Assembly (NCBI RefSeq): GCF_001399685.1
Contig: NZ_JTHN01000155.1
Location: 1 to 35,824, forward strand
Reading direction: 5' to 3'
Source: Paenibacillus sp. A3
Lineage (GTDB): Bacteria > Bacillota > Bacilli > Paenibacillales > NBRC-103111
Length of the DNA stretch: 35,824 nucleotides
A model generated the notes under the pieces. That model saw only the letters and a list, made by a program, of their open reading frames with translations. It was not told the origin of the DNA and ran no database searches. The first letter of the stretch is position 1. Every line of letters starts with the position of its first letter. Of the stretch, positions 32,501-35,824 are shown one piece after another. The position numbers and the translations under genes were made by a program.

Positions 32501-35500
32501 CACCGGGATCGTATTGATAAACAAGCCGACGATCCCTTCCACCCCTTGAATATCCGACGGCCTGCCCGATACCACGCTGCCAAACACGGCATCTCCGCTG
32601 TTGTTGTACTTTTGCAAAACGACGCCCCACGCGGTCTGCATCAGCGTATTCACGGTTACCTGATGCTTCTTCGCCGTCCGGTTCATCCGCTCGGTCAACG
32701 ATTGGCCCAGCCCGCAGCTCCACTCGCCCGAACCGTAGCCCTCCGCCTCGCGCGGCTTTGTTCCCGGCAGCGCCGTCCGCTGCTCGTAGCCGGACAGGTA
32801 ATCCCGCCAATAGGCGGCGGCCGCCTCGCCGTCCTGCGCTTCCAGCCACTCGATAAAGCGGCTGTACGGCACGGCTGCGGCAAGCTCGGGCTGCCTTTGC
32901 TCCCGGATGGCGTTGTAGCTTTCGAACACTTCCTTGTTCACCAGAGACAAGCACCAGCCGTCCATGACGATGTGATGGAAGCTCCAGACGAACCGGTACG
33001 TTCGTTCTCCGGTACGCAGGATCGACACGCGGATCAACACGTCCCGGCTCAGGTCGAAGCCTTTCGCCTTGTCCGCGATTTCGAAAGCCTGCACATAAGC
33101 GCTGCGCACCACTTCTTCCATCCCGCGCAGATCCTCGTAATGGAAGCCGCAGTCCCGGTTCCGGTACACGACCTGCAGCGGCTCCGTTCCCCGGTCGGTA
33201 TAAAAATTGGTCCGCAACGCTCCGTGCCGGCGTACCAGCAGGTTCAAGCTTTGGGCGAATGCGTCGACATCGAAGCTGCCCTGGAGGTCGTAGGTCACCT
33301 GCTCAAAATAAGCCGACGATTCCCGGTCGAAATGGCTGTAGAACAGCATCCCTTTCTGCATCGGGGTGAGCGCGTACACGTTCTCGATCTCCCCGGCGGC
33401 TCCCGCCTGCTCCACGAGCCTGTCAAGCTCCTCGATGGTTAAGCCTTTGTACGAAATGTCGCTCGGCGTCAGCTCCGGACGCTCTTTTGCCGCGCAGTGG
33501 GCGATCACTTCTCTTAAGCTCGCTTCCAGCAGTCCGGACAGCCGCTCCATCGTTTCCTTACGGTACGCTTGGCCGCTGTAGCTGACCGTCAGTTCGAGGA
33601 CACCCCCCGAGATCATCCCGTTAATATCCAGCGTGTAGGCTCTGGCCATGCTGTCAGAGATCGACGCGCCGCTCGAATAGGGAGAAGCTTGAAGTGCGTT
33701 GCTCTCCATATCCTGATCGAACTGCCCCAAATAGTTAAAGCTGATCTCCGGCCGTACCGCGAACGTTTCGCCCTCCCGGGTAGCCGATAAATAGCGGAGG
33801 ATTCCGTAGCCGATCCCCTTTTGCGGAATTTGGCGCAGCCCTTCCTTAACCCGCTTGATCCGCTGTGAGACCTCTTGACCCGCGCCCATCTCCAGCACGA
33901 CAGGAAATTGGGTTGTAAACCAGCCTACGGTACGCGTAATATCGATGTCCGGAACAATAGCTTCCCGCCCGTGGCCTTCCAGATTGACGAGCACCCGCTC
34001 CATCCCGGTCCACCGGTGAACGGCCATGCCTACGGCCGTGAGCAGCAGATCGTTCACTTCCGTATTGTAAGCGCGGTGCGCCTGCTTGAGAAGCTGCTCC
34101 GTTTCCTGCGCCGTCCATACCGATGTAACGGCTTCGCTTTCCGCAAGCAGCGGCCTGTCCTGCGGGTCCGGCGTCTTGTCTCTGGGCAGCAGCTCGTACC
34201 CGGCCTGCGCGATTTGCCGCCAATAGACGCGTTCACGTTCCATAGCAAGGCCGTCGGCGTAATGGGACAGCTGCTCCGCCCACAGCCGGAACGAATCCGT
34301 CTTGTGCGGAAGGCGGATCGGCTCGCCTTGGACGGCTTGCTCGTAGGCGCTCGCAAGATCCTCGAACAAAATCCGCCAGGACACCCCGTCCACGACCAGA
34401 TGGTGAATCACGATCAGCAGATGGTCTCCGTCCGCGCAGCGGAACAGCCCCAGCTTCATGAGCGGTCCGACGCTCAGGTCGATGCCGCTTTGAATCTCGT
34501 TTGCCTTCGCTTCAATCGCCGCGGCGCAGTCCGCAACGCCCTCGAAATCGGCGATATCCAACGTGAACGGCTCGCCCTCGCCGATCCCTCGGTTCCGGGC
34601 CTCGTAGCCGCCGTCTTCCGTCCGGCGGTAAACGGTGCGCAGCGCGTCGTGATGTCCGACGATATGGCGCATTGCCTGACGCAGCGCCGCTTCGTCAAAG
34701 CCGTCCTTCCGGCAGAACATCACCGCCTGGTTAAAATGATGCGGCTCGGCCGGTTCCTGTCCGAAAAACCAATGCTGAATCGGCGTCAGCTTCACGCCGC
34801 CCGCAATTTCTCCTTGGTCGGCGATGCGGCTTACCGGTTGAACGATCCCGCTGAGTCCGGCGATGGTCGGGAATCGGAACAAGTCCTTCATCTCCAGCTT
34901 ATAGCCTGCTTGGAACAGCCGGGAGGAAATTTGAATCGATTTAATCGAATCGCCTCCGAGATCGAAGAAGTTGTCCATAATGCCGACTGTTTTGACTCCC
35001 AAAACCGCCTGCCACACCGACGCCAGCGCTTGCTCAATGGCGGTTCGCGGGGCTACGTATTCCGTTCCCGTCTGGACGTTTCCTTCGGGTGCCGGTAGCA
35101 CTCGGCGGTCCACTTTGCCGTTCGGTGTCAGCGGAATCTGCTCCACCTGCACGAAATACGACGGCACCATGTACCCCGGCAGCTCCTGCGACAGCACGCT
35201 TCGAACCCTACTTGCCATCAGTTCATTCTCCGCCGTGAAGTACGCGCACAACTGCTTTTGCCCCTGCTCGTCCTCCCGCGCGATCACGACCGCTTCCTTC
35301 ACGCCTTCCACGCGCAGGAGCTGCGCTTCCACCTCGCCCAGCTCGATCCGGTAGCCGCGGATTTTCACCTGCTCGTCGATCCGCCCTTTGTATTCTAGCG
35401 TCCCGTCCGCACGCCAGCGCACCAGGTCTCCCGTCCGGTAGCAGCGCTCTCCCTCGCGCACCGGGCTGGCGATAAACTTTTCCGCCGTCAGCTCCGGGCG

Positions 35501-35824
35501 GTTCAAGTAGCCGCGCGCTACTCCGTCTCCGCCGACGATCAGCTCGCCCCACGCTCCGACCGGCTGCAGCTTCATCGCGCGATCGACCACATAAGCCGTC
35601 GAATTTGCGATCGGACGACCGATCGGCACCGCTTCCGTCTGCTCACCCGCTATCGTATGCGTCGTCGAGAACGTCGTATTTTCCGTCGGACCGTAGCCGT
35701 TGACCACACTCAGCCCCGGATTGTCCCGCAGCACCCGGTTGATATGCGGCACCGACAGCACGTCCCCGCCTACGATTAGCGTCTTCATGTCCCCGAACAG
35801 ACGGCTGCTCTGCTGCGTCAATTG
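29546..35824 (-). CDS. NRPS, C-terminal part: (A)-PCP-E, C-A-PCP-TE (partial)
   Basis: The last 2,092 residues of a nonribosomal peptide synthetase; the frame stays open through the window edge. In residues of the visible part (counted from the second codon inside the edge): A-domain C-half 1-245, PCP Ser292 (LGGDSIKS), epimerisation domain 343-790 (HHLVVDG 473-479, NYLGQFD), condensation domain 813-1250 (HHIVMDGW 949-956), A domain 1260-1755 (LYTSGTTGQPKG), PCP Ser1803 (LGGHSLK), and a type I thioesterase with GYSSG (Ser1927), Asp1954 and His2054. The first A domain shows the partial pocket I-G-G-T-F, as in valine codes, so D-Val is predicted. The second reads D-P-E-D-I-G-H-I-D-K, recalling basic-residue codes, with low certainty. 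The thioesterase marks the end of the assembly line. Confidence 0.95.
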   Translation of the reverse strand, partial: QLTQQSSRLFGDMKTLIVGGDVLSVPHINRVLRDNPGLSVVNGYGPTENTTFSTTHTIAGEQTEAVPIGRPIANSTAYVVDRAMKLQPVGAWGELIVGGDGVARGYLNRPELTAEKFIASPVREGERCYRTGDLVRWRADGTLEYKGRIDEQVKIRGYRIELGEVEAQLLRVEGVKEAVVIAREDEQGQKQLCAYFTAENELMASRVRSVLSQELPGYMVPSYFVQVEQIPLTPNGKVDRRVLPAPEGNVQTGTEYVAPRTAIEQALASVWQAVLGVKTVGIMDNFFDLGGDSIKSIQISSRLFQAGYKLEMKDLFRFPTIAGLSGIVQPVSRIADQGEIAGGVKLTPIQHWFFGQEPAEPHHFNQAVMFCRKDGFDEAALRQAMRHIVGHHDALRTVYRRTEDGGYEARNRGIGEGEPFTLDIADFEGVADCAAAIEAKANEIQSGIDLSVGPLMKLGLFRCADGDHLLIVIHHLVVDGVSWRILFEDLASAYEQAVQGEPIRLPHKTDSFRLWAEQLSHYADGLAMERERVYWRQIAQAGYELLPRDKTPDPQDRPLLAESEAVTSVWTAQETEQLLKQAHRAYNTEVNDLLLTAVGMAVHRWTGMERVLVNLEGHGREAIVPDIDITRTVGWFTTQFPVVLEMGAGQEVSQRIKRVKEGLRQIPQKGIGYGILRYLSATREGETFAVRPEISFNYLGQFDQDMESNALQASPYSSGASISDSMARAYTLDINGMISGGVLELTVSYSGQAYRKETMERLSGLLEASLREVIAHCAAKERPELTPSDISYKGLTIEELDRLVEQAGAAGEIENVYALTPMQKGMLFYSHFDRESSAYFEQVTYDLQGSFDVDAFAQSLNLLVRRHGALRTNFYTDRGTEPLQVVYRNRDCGFHYEDLRGMEEVVRSAYVQAFEIADKAKGFDLSRDVLIRVSILRTGERTYRFVWSFHHIVMDGWCLSLVNKEVFESYNAIREQRQPELAAAVPYSRFIEWLEAQDGEAAAAYWRDYLSGYEQRTALPGTKPREAEGYGSGEWSCGLGQSLTERMNRTAKKHQVTVNTLMQTAWGVVLQKYNNSGDAVFGSVVSGRPSDIQGVEGIVGLFINTIPVRIRCESEATFAEAMRRTQEQALASNAYDTYPLFEIQALTGQKQDLISHIMVFENYPVEEQVEQLGSPEEAAFEIGNVSVFEQTNYDFNLVVLPGEEIRVSFGYNTLAYDMDDIRRIQGHFVHILEQVTENPHLRVSELELATPEEKEQLVRAFNETAADYPRERTVHGLFEEQAARTPDRTAVVWEDERLTYRELNERANRLAHTLRAEGVQPDKLVAMMAERSLEMIVGVLAILKAGGAYVPVDPEYPEERIRYMLEDSGAQLLLLQDRLRERVAFGGKIVALDNPQAYGDDDSNPEHASGPDNLIYVLYTSGTTGQPKGVMVAHRSVINTVSWFHARYFGQVQPRMILTAEYTFDPSVEQMFGMLLHGGELHVIRKETLLSKRRLLDYAAATEIQILDLPQALMREFLAEDDEERHPSLRVLICGGERLEDSLKEKLVRKGYELHNHYGPTETTIDVLAGQCEAGTPVTLGKPIHNTAAYILNPHQQLQPVGVLGQLYISGDGLAKGYLNRPELTAEKFVPNPFAPGERMYGTGDWARWLPDGTIEFAGRIDDQVKIRGYRIELGEVEAQLMNVPSVREAVVVAIADEGGQQLCAYVTGDRELAAGELREALAAALPGYMVPAYFVSVERMPLTSSGKIDRKALPAPDGSMWTGTEYIAPRTGTEERLAQIWQDVLGVSRAGVKDNFFALGGHSLKVLELVRKMHRETGVELPIRSVFESPTIEGLARELMKSELERNAGYPVVKLNESGPLNLFCFPPMIGYGLAFAEMARLLEDRCVVYGLDFIQDCGHEEELLERYVEHIVSIQAKPPYVLLGYSSGGNLAHEVAKALESRGYAVSDIIMIDSVKSSEIIDLTREETVKEIDLLLEQISEPYKQILTKSYKQKIYDYAMYKNGLLNTGTVRADIHGFVAAGTSAEDAASGNRLLWKESTEGSYAEYPLIGNHDEVLESGFVEENIKGIQEILRQIAEKTSGTRMESHLV

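Noticed and set aside
31247-33442. 731-codon plus-strand frame opposite the NRPS
   Set aside because: It lies wholly antisense to well-defined condensation and adenylation domains and has an Arg/His/Leu-rich composition typical of shadow frames.

Overview
The window looks like chromosomal DNA of a GC-rich, spore-forming Firmicute, most likely Paenibacillus or a close relative. Support for this comes from a SAM-I (S-box) riboswitch on a metA-metI-metC operon of Bacillus type, consensus SigA-type promoters, strong AGGAGG ribosome sites, candidate CcpA cre sites, a YerC/TrpR-like protein, DUF1450 and DUF3055 proteins, a lanthipeptide cluster and a large NRPS. The genus is an inference from gene content; no rRNA or tRNA is present.

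Left part (1-9205): on the minus strand lies a methionine operon, metA-metI-metC, with overlapping genes and a SAM riboswitch/terminator leader. A CorA-type Mg2+ channel follows on the plus strand, behind a long leader with a terminator-like hairpin. Next come a repeat-rich coiled-coil protein, an HRDC-domain protein with an apparent C-terminal frameshift, a 100-residue unknown protein and an NhaC-type antiporter.

Middle-left (8897-15373, minus strand): a nearly complete phenylalanine/tyrosine catabolic set in the order phenylalanine dehydrogenase, DUF1450 protein, 4-hydroxyphenylpyruvate dioxygenase, an unrecognised 314-residue protein, fumarylacetoacetase, homogentisate dioxygenase and a divergent TrpR-fold YerC-like protein. 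Tyrosine is deaminated, converted to homogentisate, ring-opened and hydrolysed to fumarate and acetoacetate. No maleylacetoacetate isomerase is recognisable, and the 314-residue protein is a candidate for that gap or another accessory step. A near-consensus cre site lies in front of the dehydrogenase.

Centre (15428-22952, plus strand): after an AT-rich intergenic stretch with a clear promoter comes a compact class I lanthipeptide operon: two precursor genes, a full-length LanB dehydratase, a LanT ABC exporter and a LanC cyclase, closed by a strong bidirectional terminator. The precursors are the highlight of the window. Each core has five (S/T)-x-x-C-(aromatic) units at an exact five-residue period plus two C-terminal Thr/Cys ring motifs. 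The twins differ by a concerted Tyr-to-Phe swap. The cluster has no visible leader protease, LanFEG immunity transporter or LanRK regulator.

Right part (22965-35824): ilvD; a DUF3055 protein; a small cupin; an AraC-type regulator divergent from an Fsr-type MFS exporter with a perfect 12-bp inverted repeat between them; an acyl-CoA thioesterase with a 5'-3' exonuclease; and the C-terminal 2,092 residues of an NRPS (partial A-PCP-E, then C-A-PCP-TE), whose upstream part lies outside the window. Apart from this NRPS and a doubtful short ORF at the left edge, all genes are complete.
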